The notes: generated by a model from the sequence alone, not told the origin. A stretch of 64,000 nucleotides of DNA from Olivibacter domesticus (GCF_900109575.1 NZ_FOAF01000016.1:1-64000); one strand, 5' to 3'; positions 8,404 to 18,109 are shown, counted from the first letter of the stretch. Program-made: numbers and translations.

Positions 8404-9353
8404 AGCTTTTCAGATGATTGTTTAGTAGAAAGGTTAAATACAAAATCGTTTTGTTCGACCGTCTTATGGCAGTCAATACATTCAGTGGCTAAGATGAGTA
8501 CATCTCCGTAAGGCTTTAGTTGAGGGCCGTCGAACCGGGCAAATCCCCACCCACCTGTACTGCTATACTTTCTCTTGTCCTTTACCATGTATTGTAGGTT
8601 AATGAATTTTCCTGGGCGTACTTGGCCCTCTTTATCTTCCAGTTTTTGCCACATGGCCTTTACAATAACGGAACCTTTTGGCCATGGATTGATGTTTTTA
8701 TTTTGGATTGCCTGTGACGCAATCGGATTTGCATAGAGTATGCGTATGGTGCCATTGTCAAATCGAGAGGTTGCACTCATTACCTGCCATGTTTTGTATG
8801 CAGGCATATGTGCTATACCATTTGGAGAAACTCTTCTACTAACCGCTTTACTTTTTATCCACGAATTGTATTGCGATAGAGTGGTTTCTAGTGCGGTAGA
8901 ATCTGCGAGCTGCTTAATGATTAAACCATCAATATAGGTTTTGAGTATTTGTCTATCGGCCGTTGTTATGATCGCTTTCGAGTGAGTCTGCAGATAAGAT
9001 ATAGGCGGCATCCTGCCGGCTCTAATAACGTTATATACATCCCATAATTTGGCTTTTCTCGCTGTAGGACTCAAGCTCTCCCACGCTGAGAAGTTTAGGT
9101 GTCGCCGCCCTTCTTCTACATCTTTTCTAACGGCTATTGAAATGATAGGCAGTCGGTCAAACCAAGCCAATTTGGTGTCGTTTGAATGACAATCGTAACA
9201 GGCTTTTCTGAGTATGTTGTCAACCTCTTTTGGGGCTTTTATTTCGCCTACGGTTGAGCCATTATTAATGCCGTGGCCGCCATAACCCGCAAATAAGAGG
9301 GCAGCCAGTGCTGTGACTAAGGCGATGAAAAACATGAAATTTCGTTTTGACAT
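8400..9353 (-). CDS. Haem-binding domain - cytochrome P460 fusion protein, exported
   Basis: 317 aa. An N-terminal membrane segment (residues 5-23) is followed by a haem-binding domain with C-Y-D-C-H-S-N near residue 52 and the usual W-x-x-Y-N-V-I-R-A-G-x-M-P-P region. The C-terminal half is cytochrome P460-like, with H-M-P-A-Y-K-T-W, G-S-V-I-V-K-A-M-W and a second C-x-x-C-H (C-I-D-C-H) near residue 295. Both haems would be covalent c-type and periplasmic. P460 proteins are linked to oxidation of hydroxylamine/NO or to detoxification. The role here is not known. It is translationally coupled to the downstream lipoprotein. Confidence 0.85.
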   Translation of the reverse strand: MSKRNFMFFIALVTALAALLFAGYGGHGINNGSTVGEIKAPKEVDNILRKACYDCHSNDTKLAWFDRLPIISIAVRKDVEEGRRHLNFSAWESLSPTARKAKLWDVYNVIRAGRMPPISYLQTHSKAIITTADRQILKTYIDGLIIKQLADSTALETTLSQYNSWIKSKAVSRRVSPNGIAHMPAYKTWQVMSATSRFDNGTIRILYANPIASQAIQNKNINPWPKGSVIVKAMWQKLEDKEGQVRPGKFINLQYMVKDKRKYSSTGGWGFARFDGPQLKPYGDVLILATECIDCHKTVEQNDFVFNLSTKQSSEKL

Positions 9354-9376
9354 GGTAATCGTATTTACTTTTTATC

Positions 9377-9388
9377 AAAAGTACTTTT
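9377..9388. promoter_or_regulatory. GTAC-centred palindrome upstream of the cytochrome gene
   Basis: AAAAGTACTTTT is a perfect 12-bp palindrome 24 nt upstream of the cytochrome ATG. It shares the AAGTACTT core with the HxlR operator candidate at 2911-2924. A second HxlR gene lies nearby at 9858, so this may be its operator; that is inference. Confidence 0.35.
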
Positions 9389-9474
9389 AGTGGGTTTTCA
9401 AAGGTGGGATTTTAGGTGAATGGGTTGAATGTAACGTTCAAATTGATGAAAATAGGGATAAGCAAAATTACATT

Positions 9475-9502
9475 AAGACGTATTCACCGACGAATACGTC
9501 TT
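9475..9502. repeat. 11-bp perfect inverted repeat
   Basis: AAGACGTATTC (9475-9485) and its exact complement (9492-9502) flank a 6-nt spacer. No T-tract follows, so an operator or RNA hairpin is more likely than a terminator. It lies in the 234-nt gap between the divergent cytochrome gene and the small membrane gene. Confidence 0.5.
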
Positions 9503-9587
9503 GTTCGACGAAAAGTCGATTGATGGATCTAAAAAGACGGGATATTTGGCTAAGCGACTGATTGTCGGAAATCTAAATTGTAAAATT

Positions 9588-9800
9588 ATGAAGAAAACAA
9601 TTGATGTTACATTACTCACCTTAGCAGGCCTATACGTATGCTCGATACCTTTCTGCCTGTATCATTTATATGTGGTGGGCATTACCAGTGGGAGTGGGCT
9701 GGAGGTGTTCATATACTACAAGCATTTGCTGTTTATATTTTTATTCCTGCTGTTTGATCGATATGGAATGAGATCGAATGCTATCATTGATGTATCTTAA
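9588..9800 (+). CDS. Small membrane protein, unknown
   Basis: 70 aa from the ATG at 9588; the open frame begins at 9501, but the first 29 codons look non-coding and overlap the inverted repeat. Two hydrophobic stretches (about residues 6-30 and 46-60) predict two membrane helices. There is no recognisable family. It precedes the second HxlR gene by 57 nt, which has its own promoter. Confidence 0.45.
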   Translation: MKKTIDVTLLTLAGLYVCSIPFCLYHLYVVGITSGSGLEVFIYYKHLLFIFLFLLFDRYGMRSNAIIDVS

Positions 9801-9803
9801 TGA

Positions 9804-9833
9804 TTGCAATTAGTATAATAAATATTATTTTTG
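9804..9833 (+). promoter_or_regulatory. Bacteroidota promoter for the second HxlR gene
   Basis: TTG at 9804-9806, 19-nt spacer, TATTTTTG at 9826-9833: a close match to the -33/-7 consensus at the normal spacing, 25 nt before the ATG at 9858. Confidence 0.6.
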
Positions 9834-9857
9834 ATAAAAATCTACTTAATATTCAAT

Positions 9858-10223
9858 ATGAGCTACAGTAGACAAGCAACGTTAAGTTGTGAAAATAACA
9901 GTGATGCTACCTGTTCTGTGGAGGCGGCACTCTCCATTATCAGTGGAAAATGGAAACTGAAAATATATAAAATATTACGACAGGGAGAGCCTCTTCGTTT
10001 TTCGATGATTGCCAAAGGCTTGGGTGATGTTTCTGAAAAATCATTGACCTTTCAATTGCGGGAGATGGAAAGCGATGGCATCATTGTTCGAAAGGTGTAT
10101 CCTGAGGTGCCTCCTCGCGTAGAATATGGGTTAACCGACTTGGGTAAGTCTCTTCATATTGTTTTTGAATCGCTTGATGTTTGGGGAAAAGCTTATATCA
10201 AAGCGAATAAATTGGAGGTTTAA
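9858..10223 (+). CDS. HxlR-family transcriptional regulator (second copy)
   Basis: 121 aa from the ATG at 9858; the frame is open to 9831, but the promoter box overlaps that segment. It has S-I-I-S-G-K-W-K-L-K-I-Y (HTH helix 1), S-E-K-S-L-T-F-Q-L-R-E-M-E (recognition helix) and the wing V-Y-P-E-V-P-P-R-V-E-Y. Two cysteines (about residues 10 and 18) precede the HTH and could act as a thiol sensor. It overlaps the convergent HSL-type hydrolase gene by 4 nt, so read-through transcription of either would be antisense to the other. Confidence 0.9.
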   Translation: MSYSRQATLSCENNSDATCSVEAALSIISGKWKLKIYKILRQGEPLRFSMIAKGLGDVSEKSLTFQLREMESDGIIVRKVYPEVPPRVEYGLTDLGKSLHIVFESLDVWGKAYIKANKLEV

Positions 10224-11218
10224 AGATGTTTTTTTAGCTCTGCGCCGCTATGGGCGAAAAGGGAACGGGTTTGAGGAAGGTCTGACAGTGCGTTAAATAA
10301 ACCGAAATCATGTATTACACCGTTGTAGGTAACAGTTGTTACGGGAACGCCTGCTTTGTCTAATTTTCGTCCGAAGGCTTCGGCCTCAGCTCGTAAAGGA
10401 TCATTCTCTGCTATTTGTATAAATGTTCTGGGTAATCCGGAGAGCTGGTCTAAACTAGCACTAAGGGGCGAAAAATACATTTCACTTTTATCTTCCTCGC
10501 AGCGCGCATATTGATCTGCCGCCCAATTTCGTAAAGCGGAAGCAAAGCGATGAATAATATCTGGCAGTACTGTGGAAAGTTCTCGAGAAACGCCACTTGT
10601 GATTGGGCATATTAACACCAGCAAACGGAACTTTATTTTATTTGCTGCGGTGGCCATCATGGCAATGGCCACAGCCATATTTCCACCTGCACTGTTGCCA
10701 ACTAAGCCAATCCGGTCGGCAAAAATGTTGAGCTCCTGCGCGTGTTGCGAAATCCATATGCATGCCGCGTATATTTCTGCCAAGGCTTGGGGGTATTTAG
10801 ATTCTGGGGAAGGTGTATAATTGATAGAGATACCGGTGTACTGCGATTCTACTACTAAGTCTCGTATCATGCGTTTATGCGATTCAAAGTTGCCGAACAC
10901 CCAGCCGCCCCCGCAAATAAATATAAAGGCAGGCAAAGTTCCCTCCAGGTATTTGGGCCTTACGATTTCCAGGGAAAGGGTAAAACCATCGGCGTTGATG
11001 TGTCTGGTATAAACGGTGATTCCCGATAAATCTGTTTCAACAGCATTTTGTGTTTCGAAGAATTTTTTTCGGGCATCGCTGATATTTAATTTATTCAAGT
11101 TCACCTTGGAGATGTCAATGGTTTCCAAGAAATCCCTGGTTTTTTGCGAGAGTTTTTCCCAATTGTTGAACGCTTCTGATTCGCTGGCTTTTCTGTTTGC
11201 TGCTGATGTTTTTTTCAT
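10220..11218 (-). CDS. HSL-type alpha/beta hydrolase (esterase), CGGG oxyanion motif
   Basis: 332 aa from the ATG at 11218; an upstream ATG at 11275 would add 19 basic residues. Hormone-sensitive-lipase family: nucleophile G-N-S-A-G-G, acid in A-E-N-D-P-L-R, histidine in G-V-I-H-D-F-G. The family's HGGG oxyanion motif reads C-G-G-G-W here, a His-to-Cys change not shared by the paralogue at 15471. There is no signal peptide, so it is cytoplasmic. The region upstream holds a -24/-12-like element (11331-11345) and dense TTTACG/CGTAAA palindromes (11391-11424), suggesting control by a neighbouring sigma-54 activator. The substrate is probably a short-chain ester. Confidence 0.88.
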   Translation of the reverse strand: MKKTSAANRKASESEAFNNWEKLSQKTRDFLETIDISKVNLNKLNISDARKKFFETQNAVETDLSGITVYTRHINADGFTLSLEIVRPKYLEGTLPAFIFICGGGWVFGNFESHKRMIRDLVVESQYTGISINYTPSPESKYPQALAEIYAACIWISQHAQELNIFADRIGLVGNSAGGNMAVAIAMMATAANKIKFRLLVLICPITSGVSRELSTVLPDIIHRFASALRNWAADQYARCEEDKSEMYFSPLSASLDQLSGLPRTFIQIAENDPLRAEAEAFGRKLDKAGVPVTTVTYNGVIHDFGLFNALSDLPQTRSLFAHSGAELKKHL

Positions 11219-11330
11219 GCTAAAACTTTTCTCATCATGATTTAATAAAGAAGGTCTTCTAGAGCAGCTCCGCATTTTTCTAGCAGCGTGCTTACGTCAC
11301 CTTTTTATCATGATAATTCGCTCACAGTTG

Positions 11331-11345
11331 CCAAAAGTAGTGCCA
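11331..11345 (-). promoter_or_regulatory. Possible sigma-54 (-24/-12) promoter
   Basis: Reading on the minus strand: TGGCACT, four bases, then TTGG. The GG-to-G spacing of 12 matches sigma-54, but the last base of the -12 GC is G. It lies about 110 nt before the hydrolase ATG. Confidence 0.35.
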
Positions 11346-11390
11346 ACGTGTAATCGTCAATCAGCCAATATATTAGGTTTTTTGCTTGCT

Positions 11391-11424
11391 CGTAAATTTA
11401 CGATTTTTTACGAAAAATCGTAAA
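11391..11424. promoter_or_regulatory. Palindrome cluster, putative activator binding site
   Basis: CGTAAATTTACG (11391-11402) is a perfect 12-bp palindrome. TTTACG-N6-CGTAAA follows at 11407-11424. An overlapping 8-bp inverted repeat (CGATTTTT/AAAAATCG, 11401-11420) also spans it. It lies about 45-95 bp upstream of the -24/-12-like element on the hydrolase side, the usual place for an enhancer of a sigma-54 promoter. Confidence 0.5.
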
Positions 11425-11454
11425 TTCATGTCGCAAAATGGAAGTCGCTTCTGT

Positions 11455-14400
11455 TTATAATTTATATGTTTTAGATAAACCAAGGCGTTTTATTTTGCTA
11501 TAAACGGTGGTAGCTGGCATCCCTAATAATTTAGCGGCTCCACCCGGCCCGGCAACTTTGCCATTGCACCGCTTCAAAATACCCATCAAATGCTGCTTTT
11601 CACTCTCTTTCAATGAATAGCCATTATTATAGGTAGCTGATGAGACATCTTCGTTAACTGATGCCACTGGTATATTCTCGGGTAAATTTATTTCTTTGAT
11701 GATTTTTCCGCTTGTCATGAGCATGGAGCGCTCTATATAATGTTCGAGCTCTCTGACGTTCCCCGGCCAGTTATAATGCACTAATTTTTGCATAACATCT
11801 TGCGACAGACCACTTATTTCTTTGCCAATTCTCCTGTTATATTTCTGAATAAAATGTTGTACGAGCATAGTCATGTCTTGTTTCCTGTCTCGAAGGGCAG
11901 GGGCTATTATCGGAAAAACATTTAACCGATAAAATAAATCTGCCCGAAAAGTTCCTGCACTAACTTCTTGCTGAAGATTTCTGTTGGTGGCGGCGATGAT
12001 CCGTACATTCACCTTGATAGGAGAACTGCCACCAACGCGTTCAAATTCTCGTTCTTGTAAGACACGTAATAATTTAACCTGAAGTTCTAAAGGCATTTCG
12101 CCCACCTCATCAAGAAACAGCGTTCCTTGGTGAGCCAGTTCAAATTTTCCTATTTTGCGTTCAAAAGCGCCAGTGAAACTGCCTTTTTCATGGCCGAATA
12201 ACTCACTTTCAATTAGATTTGCGGGCATAGCAGCACAGTTGATTTTTACCAATAACTTGTTTTTTCGGGTGGAATGATTGTGTATGGCTCTGGCGAGCAA
12301 TTCTTTTCCTGTGCCGGTTTCTCCAGATATTAGTACGGTACTGTCTGATTGGGATACTTGATCTATCAGTTGAAAAACATTTTGCATCAATGGCGAATCG
12401 CCTATAATTTCACTATACTCATAATGCTTCTTAATCTCTTCATGGAGCAGTAAATTCTCTTCCTCCAGTTTTCTTTTATAACTTTCAATTTGTTGAAATT
12501 GCTTCGCTATTTTCTCGCTAGATATTAAGTTTGAAACCGCTACTGCAATTTGTGACGAAATGCCTCGTATCATGTTGAGCTTTTCGGGCGGAAAGCTATT
12601 TTCACGATCGCTGAACAGGAGTAGAAATCCCATGTATTTCCCTTCCACTTTAATCGCCAATACGCCGATTTCCTTAATGCCACTTTCATAGTTCATGGCT
12701 ACAAATGCGGGCATTGATTGATCATGTCGGATTTCTTCTGTTTCGAAAATTTCGAGTTGTCCTGATACTATTGGTTTTTGGAAAAGCGGGCATTTCATCG
12801 AGAAATGATTATTTTTAACCGTTTCGTCAAATTTGGGATGATTAAAATTTCGAGAATGTGGATCTAAGATGAAGGGACTCGTTGTTTCACCCCCTTCGTC
12901 GATTAAACCGATGACGGAGTGCGCGAAATAAAAAATCTTCTTGAGGTTTTCATTAATAAGCTGAAGAAAATCTTCGCTGGTCTTAATCGCCGCAAATTGA
13001 TTGCTCAATTCCAGCAATTGTTGCTGCTCTTGTTCTCTTTTCTTAAGCGTTTCATAAGCTTTTACATTTTTTAGTGCTATGGTGAGGTAGGGAGCAAGCA
13101 TGTTAAATCGTTCGGTGGTTTGCGCTAGATCTGTTTGCGTTGAAAATAGCGTGAATAGCACAGCGGAGACGTCTTTTTCTATCGGGATGGGAAAACAACC
13201 AACCGTTGTTGATCTGCTGTTTTCTGTTTCCGTAGCTAAAAAGGGCCGGAGCTCTTCTGTCAAATCGTTTGTGCCAATATAACAGGGCACTCCTTTTAAT
13301 GCTACTTCTAAGAGGAGTTGCCCTTGGATATTTTCCCACCGGTCCTCGCTGATGATGGATGCGTTTACTTGATCGCCCTGCTGAAACTTGTCGATCGTTA
13401 ATAAAGAATACTGTTTTTCAGTATTTTTAACAAGTACGATGGTGGCTTCCTTAAAGGCTATTACATTTGTTAAACCATTAAAGATGAAATCGAAAAAATC
13501 AACGCTATTTCGAATGGAAGCTAAACTTTGACCTAAAGTGATGAGCGACTGGCGTTGTTGCTCTTTTGCCTCTAATAAATCTTGTGTAATAAGCGAATGG
13601 GTGGCCAGCGATAAGAAGAAACTTAATGCGACCTTGAAAAAGGAATCTAGCTTCAGAAAAATTTCTTTTTCGGAAAATAATATCAGTTTTCCAACAAATT
13701 TTCCGTCGGTCTGTAAGGTGATTGTTAATGCTTGTTTAATACCTGTTTCAGCGCAGAAGCTAAGATGTGCTGCTGTATGTATTTCTTTAATGGGAAGCTG
13801 CTTAATGTCGTAAATATCTATTGGATCTTCGTCGTCAATTGATTGCGTATCGATAAGAGACGGAAGGCAGGTTGCCAGCCATTCTTTGAAAGCGGGATGC
13901 TCTTTTCGCTTAGCCTCGAAATAGCTAAAATAAAGGCCGGTTTGGTTAAGGGCATTCAAGGGAACCAACAGCGCAATATCATCATAGTTCCAGATTTTTC
14001 GTAAATTTTCTAGTAATACATTTAAAAAATCTCCACGAGATCGAATGGTGGAAAGGGCTATCCGAAGATCTCTTGCAATTTTTCGCTCATTGTTGATTCG
14101 GAATTGCTCCTCTTGGGTCTTAAGGGATAGTAATTTATCTACGATCGATGCCTCGAATGGTTCAAGTGCTTCGAGGTTCATGCTATTTGCTTTATGTGAG
14201 AATAAAGACAATACACCGATCACATTGCTATCGTAGATAAGGGGAAGATGGCAGCTGTTAGTGACTATGCCGTTTTCTGCGCGAATGATATCAGTTTGCG
14301 GCGCCCTGGTAGCGAGTGCCCGTTCCATGATCGTTCCCTCCAAATTGGAACCTGAACAACGGAAGGCAAGAACGTTCGCGGAGGTGTCTTGGACCACTCG

Positions 14401-15135
14401 GGTGTCCAAAAAAGAACAATAGCGAGCGCGATCAAGATCAATTATGAATATGGCGGCATGTTCAGCGCCCATAAAGGGAAGAAAGTGCCTTATTAACCAG
14501 TCTTTTAGTTCGCTTTTTGTATAAGCGGTTGTCAAGGTGGCTTGCAATCTGCGCTCTTGCATACGCGCCTCAATGATACGCTTTAATGATTTGGTTTCTT
14601 GAATCTTTGAGAAGGTCAATTGGAGGTATAAAGATATGGGCTTGCATAGCGCTAATAAATCTGTTTCGCTGATAACACTGTTTGGTGATCGATCGAAAAA
14701 TATAGCAACTTCTTGATTCACTTCTTGAGTAGGAATACCTACAATTTCAGTAACTCCTAGTAGATTAAATATAACGGCAACACCATTTTCTTTATTAATA
14801 TCAGGGCCGTTAATCGGAAGGAGGAGTGGTTCTCCTGCCTCAACCACGGTGTTGAAATAGTTGTCAAAATAATCGCATGGCGTCTCCCGATAGAATGCCG
14901 ACTGCTCCTCCGACGCAGATAGAAGGTGATCTATAGAATAGGTGATTTTATCCTTATTCAATTGACAAAGTAAAATACTTTTCGTTCCTAAAATCGACAT
15001 CAGTTTTTGTCTCAAAATCGACAGTACTTCTTCAACTGATTTAGCTTTGCTCAGCGAAAGGCATAACTTTTCAAGTATGTCTTCTTGGCCAAACAATATC
15101 CGTGTTGGATAATCTACTTCGAAACTATTTTTCAT
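11455..15135 (-). CDS. Sigma-54 activator with about five GAF-like modules
   Basis: 1226 aa, far longer than typical activators of about 450-700 aa. Five repeated GAF-like segments span roughly residues 20-170, 190-340, 350-520, 525-690 and 700-870, joined by short helices. A coiled linker and an AAA+ domain (about 905-1135) follow. Visible there are Walker A G-E-T-G-T-G-K-E at 938, the sigma-54 contact loop G-S-F-T-G-A at 985 (canonical GAFTGA), Walker B L-F-L-D-E and [10 protein letters not shown] Fis-type HTH ends the protein. There is no receiver domain, so it is not a classical two-component regulator. It is cytosolic and senses unknown ligands. It lies between two paralogous HSL hydrolase genes. 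Confidence 0.93.
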   Translation of the reverse strand: MKNSFEVDYPTRILFGQEDILEKLCLSLSKAKSVEEVLSILRQKLMSILGTKSILLCQLNKDKITYSIDHLLSASEEQSAFYRETPCDYFDNYFNTVVEAGEPLLLPINGPDINKENGVAVIFNLLGVTEIVGIPTQEVNQEVAIFFDRSPNSVISETDLLALCKPISLYLQLTFSKIQETKSLKRIIEARMQERRLQATLTTAYTKSELKDWLIRHFLPFMGAEHAAIFIIDLDRARYCSFLDTRVVQDTSANVLAFRCSGSNLEGTIMERALATRAPQTDIIRAENGIVTNSCHLPLIYDSNVIGVLSLFSHKANSMNLEALEPFEASIVDKLLSLKTQEEQFRINNERKIARDLRIALSTIRSRGDFLNVLLENLRKIWNYDDIALLVPLNALNQTGLYFSYFEAKRKEHPAFKEWLATCLPSLIDTQSIDDEDPIDIYDIKQLPIKEIHTAAHLSFCAETGIKQALTITLQTDGKFVGKLILFSEKEIFLKLDSFFKVALSFFLSLATHSLITQDLLEAKEQQRQSLITLGQSLASIRNSVDFFDFIFNGLTNVIAFKEATIVLVKNTEKQYSLLTIDKFQQGDQVNASIISEDRWENIQGQLLLEVALKGVPCYIGTNDLTEELRPFLATETENSRSTTVGCFPIPIEKDVSAVLFTLFSTQTDLAQTTERFNMLAPYLTIALKNVKAYETLKKREQEQQQLLELSNQFAAIKTSEDFLQLINENLKKIFYFAHSVIGLIDEGGETTSPFILDPHSRNFNHPKFDETVKNNHFSMKCPLFQKPIVSGQLEIFETEEIRHDQSMPAFVAMNYESGIKEIGVLAIKVEGKYMGFLLLFSDRENSFPPEKLNMIRGISSQIAVAVSNLISSEKIAKQFQQIESYKRKLEEENLLLHEEIKKHYEYSEIIGDSPLMQNVFQLIDQVSQSDSTVLISGETGTGKELLARAIHNHSTRKNKLLVKINCAAMPANLIESELFGHEKGSFTGAFERKIGKFELAHQGTLFLDEVGEMPLELQVKLLRVLQEREFERVGGSSPIKVNVRIIAATNRNLQQEVSAGTFRADLFYRLNVFPIIAPALRDRKQDMTMLVQHFIQKYNRRIGKEISGLSQDVMQKLVHYNWPGNVRELEHYIERSMLMTSGKIIKEINLPENIPVASVNEDVSSATYNNGYSLKESEKQHLMGILKRCNGKVAGPGGAAKLLGMPATTVYSKIKRLGLSKTYKL

Positions 15136-15404
15136 CTATTAATAATTTTTTCGTCAGATGGAGCTTGCCGTCCATTATAATTTTAAACTTGCTCAACATA
15201 ACGCAATAATTGCCTTTTGTTTAAGGGCTGATCGTTCAATAATACTTGGAACCTTGGTCCTTATTTTATTATAAACCTTAAACGAACGAAATGTAAAAGG
15301 TACTCATAAGGAATATAAAATTTATTGACGCGAAGAATGTGAAGCGGATTACTTGTTTTCAACGTAGAGAGGCAATGGAATAAAAGAGGTTGGGCCGTAA
15401 ATCA

Positions 15405-15435
15405 AAAAGGCCTTTCCTAAGCGTAAGGAAAGGCC
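15405..15435 (-). terminator. Terminator of the catalase-hydrolase transcript
   Basis: GGCCTTTCCT (15409-15418) pairs with AGGAAAGGCC (15426-15435) across a 7-nt loop. On the minus strand the stem is followed by TTTTTG. The rest of the 335-nt gap (15136-15470) shows no gene; it contains the upstream region of the five-GAF activator, without a promoter I can name. Confidence 0.8.
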
Positions 15436-15470
15436 AAATATAAAAGAAGGGCTATTTGGATGCTTGAGGG

Positions 15471-16526
15471 CTATTCAGCTAATGCTTTTTTTATGACGGC
15501 TGCTGCTTGCAATAAGGCGGTTTGAATAGCAGGAACTTCTGCAATTGGATTCAGTAAGCCGTAATCATGAATCAAACCCTGATAGCGTGTTAACGTAACA
15601 GGGACACCTGCTTCATCGAGCTTTCTGGCATAGGCCTCACCTTCGTCTCTTAACACATCATTTTCGGCTGTCTGTACCAATGCTGGTGGAAGCCCTTTCA
15701 ATTGTTCGAGACTGGCCTGCAAAGGGCTTGCATAGATTTCCTTTCGTCTATTTTGCTCAGGTAAATAGTTATCCCAGAACCATATCATCATGTTACGAGT
15801 AAGAAAGCGCTCACTGGCCATCTGATGGTAAGATTCGGTATCGAAATCAGCGTCCGTTACTGGCCATAAAAGTACTTGGAGTTTCAGCAATGGGCCATTT
15901 TTGTCTTTTGCCATCAGCGCAACGGAGGCGGCCATATTGCCGCCCACACTATTGCCAACAATAGCTAAATTTTTGCCATTTACGCCTATCTCATTCCCTT
16001 TTTCAGCAACCCACTTTGTGGTTGCATATAGTTGATTAATTGCAGTGGGATACTTGGCTTCTGGAGACGGTGTGTAGTCAGGGAATACAGCTACGGCACC
16101 ACTTCCTACTGCTAAGTCACGTACTAAGCGCTTATGGGTGAGATAGTCACCTAAAACCCATCCACCACCATGTACAAAGATAAAGACCGGTGCATTGTTT
16201 TTTACGCCAGCCGGTTTCACAATGTGAATGGTAATGGTTTGGCCGTCTTGCGTAATTTCTTTTTGTGATTCTTCAATGCCGTCGTAATTGACGCTTACGG
16301 AGTTTTGCGCGTCTACGAGTACCTTCCTCGCATCGCTTGGTGGAAGTTTTTCAATTGGCTCACCATCGCCAGCATTTAATACCTTAAGAAATCCACGCAC
16401 TTCCCGGAGGATCTGTGGATCGTTTTCTGCTTTAATTGTTTGATTTGTTTGTGCCATGATAACTGAATTTAGCGTTAGACATACTATCCATGTAAAGATA
16501 CTTGGGTTCATTATGGAATTTTTCAT
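15471..16526 (-). CDS. HSL-type alpha/beta hydrolase, exported
   Basis: 351 aa. A signal peptide of about 25 residues ends V-I-M-A-Q. It has the canonical H-G-G-G-W oxyanion motif, nucleophile G-N-S-V-G-G, acid A-E-N-D-V-L-R and histidine G-L-I-H-D-Y-G. It is paralogous along its whole length to the hydrolase at 10220, including the shared S-D-A-R-K near the N-terminus. This one is periplasmic, the other cytoplasmic. The gene lies 22 nt after the catalase, in one transcript, and is closed by a terminator. The substrate is unknown; an ester-type xenobiotic or lipid is plausible. Confidence 0.9.
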   Translation of the reverse strand: MKNSIMNPSIFTWIVCLTLNSVIMAQTNQTIKAENDPQILREVRGFLKVLNAGDGEPIEKLPPSDARKVLVDAQNSVSVNYDGIEESQKEITQDGQTITIHIVKPAGVKNNAPVFIFVHGGGWVLGDYLTHKRLVRDLAVGSGAVAVFPDYTPSPEAKYPTAINQLYATTKWVAEKGNEIGVNGKNLAIVGNSVGGNMAASVALMAKDKNGPLLKLQVLLWPVTDADFDTESYHQMASERFLTRNMMIWFWDNYLPEQNRRKEIYASPLQASLEQLKGLPPALVQTAENDVLRDEGEAYARKLDEAGVPVTLTRYQGLIHDYGLLNPIAEVPAIQTALLQAAAVIKKALAE

Positions 16527-16548
16527 TTTTTTAAAATTTAAAAGATAA

Positions 16549-18069
16549 CTAGAGTGGTTTATGGATGGTGTGGTTTTCGGTACATGGGCTGCCTTGATAA
16601 TGAGGTGGGCTAATGCCTAATCCCTCTGCTATTATCTGGGCCAGCATCTGATCTACTTGGCAGAAATGATAAAGCTGCCGATTGATAATTTCCAGCGATT
16701 TTTCCCCAATAATACCCTGCATTGACTTGATGATATTGATACAGAGATCGCCGCGCTCCTTATTATCTAACACCTCTCTGAATAAAGTGCGAGGTTGGCT
16801 GTAGTGATCATTTTCCCCTGCGCTGTTTCTGTCATACCAGTCGGCTATGGTATTGCCTAGTTTTACTGGAGGCTCTTCGTAGTCATTTTCTATAAACAAT
16901 TGATCAAAGCTGTTTGGGTAGTAATTAGCTAAGCCTTCCCCATTGCCAGTTACCGTCATCAAGCCATCGCGTTGATAGTTGTGTACTGCGAAGAGGCATT
17001 GATTGACCGGAATCTGCTCATAATTTGCGCCCAGCCGGTAGCGTTGGGCATCGGGATAGGAGAGTATTCTACCTTGTAACACTTTGTCAGGCGAGTAGCC
17101 AATACCATCTACTACATGAGCCGGTGCAAAGGCCAGTTGCTCGACTTGGGCAAAGTAATTGCTAGGATTTTTATTCAGTTCTAATACACCTACTTCTATC
17201 AAAGGAAATTCTTTTTGGCTCCAGGTTTTCGTGATGTCGAATGGATTAAAAGATGATTTGGCACATTGATCGGTTGTCATTACCTGAATAAACAAGGTCC
17301 ATTTGGGGAAATTTCCGCGTTCAATGGCTTCGAATAAGTCACGTTGGGAAAAATCAGGGTCTGTACTACGCATTTGTATGGCATCCTCGTGGCTGAAGTT
17401 CTTTATGCCTTGCTGCGTCCGGAAATGAAACTTAACATATACGCGCTCATTTTTCGCGTTGATCATACTAAAGGCATGACTGCCATAGCCGTGCATGTGC
17501 CGTAAACCATAGGGCGTTCCTCTGTTGCTCATTAAAATGAGCACTTGGTGCAAACTTTCCGGATTAAAGCTGAAAAAGTCCCATATGCGGGTAGCGCTAC
17601 GCAGGTTGTGGTAGGGGTCGCGTTTTTGACTATGAATAAAATCTGAAAATTTTTTAGGGTCTTTTATAAAGAAAACCGGCGTATTATTACCTACTAGATC
17701 CCAGTTGCCATCCTCTGTATAGAATTTAACTGCAAATCCTCTCGGATCTCTTTCTGAATCGGCGCTTCCTTTTTCTCCTGCAATGGTAGACATGCGCAGG
17801 ATTATTTTCGTCTGTTTACCTAGCTGATTAAAAAGTTTAGCTCGTGTATATTGCGTGATATCATTCGTAACCGTAAAGGTTCCGAAAGCGGCAGAACCTT
17901 TTGCATGAACTACACGTTCCGGGATACGCTCTCTATTAAAGTGTGCCATTTTTTCGTGCAATATATAGTCTTCCAACAACAGGGGCCCGCGAGGGCCAAC
18001 ACTGCGGGAATCTTGTTCATACACGTAAGGAATTCCAGATGCGGACCTGAGTTTGAATAGATCTTCCAT
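16549..18069 (-). CDS. katA: Haem catalase (small-subunit monofunctional type)
   Basis: 506 aa, typical of clade 3 small-subunit catalases. The catalytic histidine lies in the F-N-R-E-R-I-P-E-R-V-V-H-A-K-G region (about residue 57). The distal asparagine region F-F-I-K-D-P-K-K-F is present, and the proximal haem ligand tyrosine is in R-I-L-S-Y-P-D followed by R-L-G-A-N-Y. It decomposes hydrogen peroxide in the cytoplasm; there is no signal peptide. It is the first gene of an operon with the exported hydrolase. It is divergent from a sigma-54 activator gene over a 219-nt gap with TTTACG repeats and a minus-strand -24/-12-like site. Peroxide or ligand control through that activator is inferred. 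Confidence 0.95.
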   Translation of the reverse strand: MEDLFKLRSASGIPYVYEQDSRSVGPRGPLLLEDYILHEKMAHFNRERIPERVVHAKGSAAFGTFTVTNDITQYTRAKLFNQLGKQTKIILRMSTIAGEKGSADSERDPRGFAVKFYTEDGNWDLVGNNTPVFFIKDPKKFSDFIHSQKRDPYHNLRSATRIWDFFSFNPESLHQVLILMSNRGTPYGLRHMHGYGSHAFSMINAKNERVYVKFHFRTQQGIKNFSHEDAIQMRSTDPDFSQRDLFEAIERGNFPKWTLFIQVMTTDQCAKSSFNPFDITKTWSQKEFPLIEVGVLELNKNPSNYFAQVEQLAFAPAHVVDGIGYSPDKVLQGRILSYPDAQRYRLGANYEQIPVNQCLFAVHNYQRDGLMTVTGNGEGLANYYPNSFDQLFIENDYEEPPVKLGNTIADWYDRNSAGENDHYSQPRTLFREVLDNKERGDLCINIIKSMQGIIGEKSLEIINRQLYHFCQVDQMLAQIIAEGLGISPPHYQGSPCTENHTIHKPL

Positions 18070-18109
18070 TGTATTAATTTTGCTTTTTGATACCTTTTAT
18101 TTAATTACT

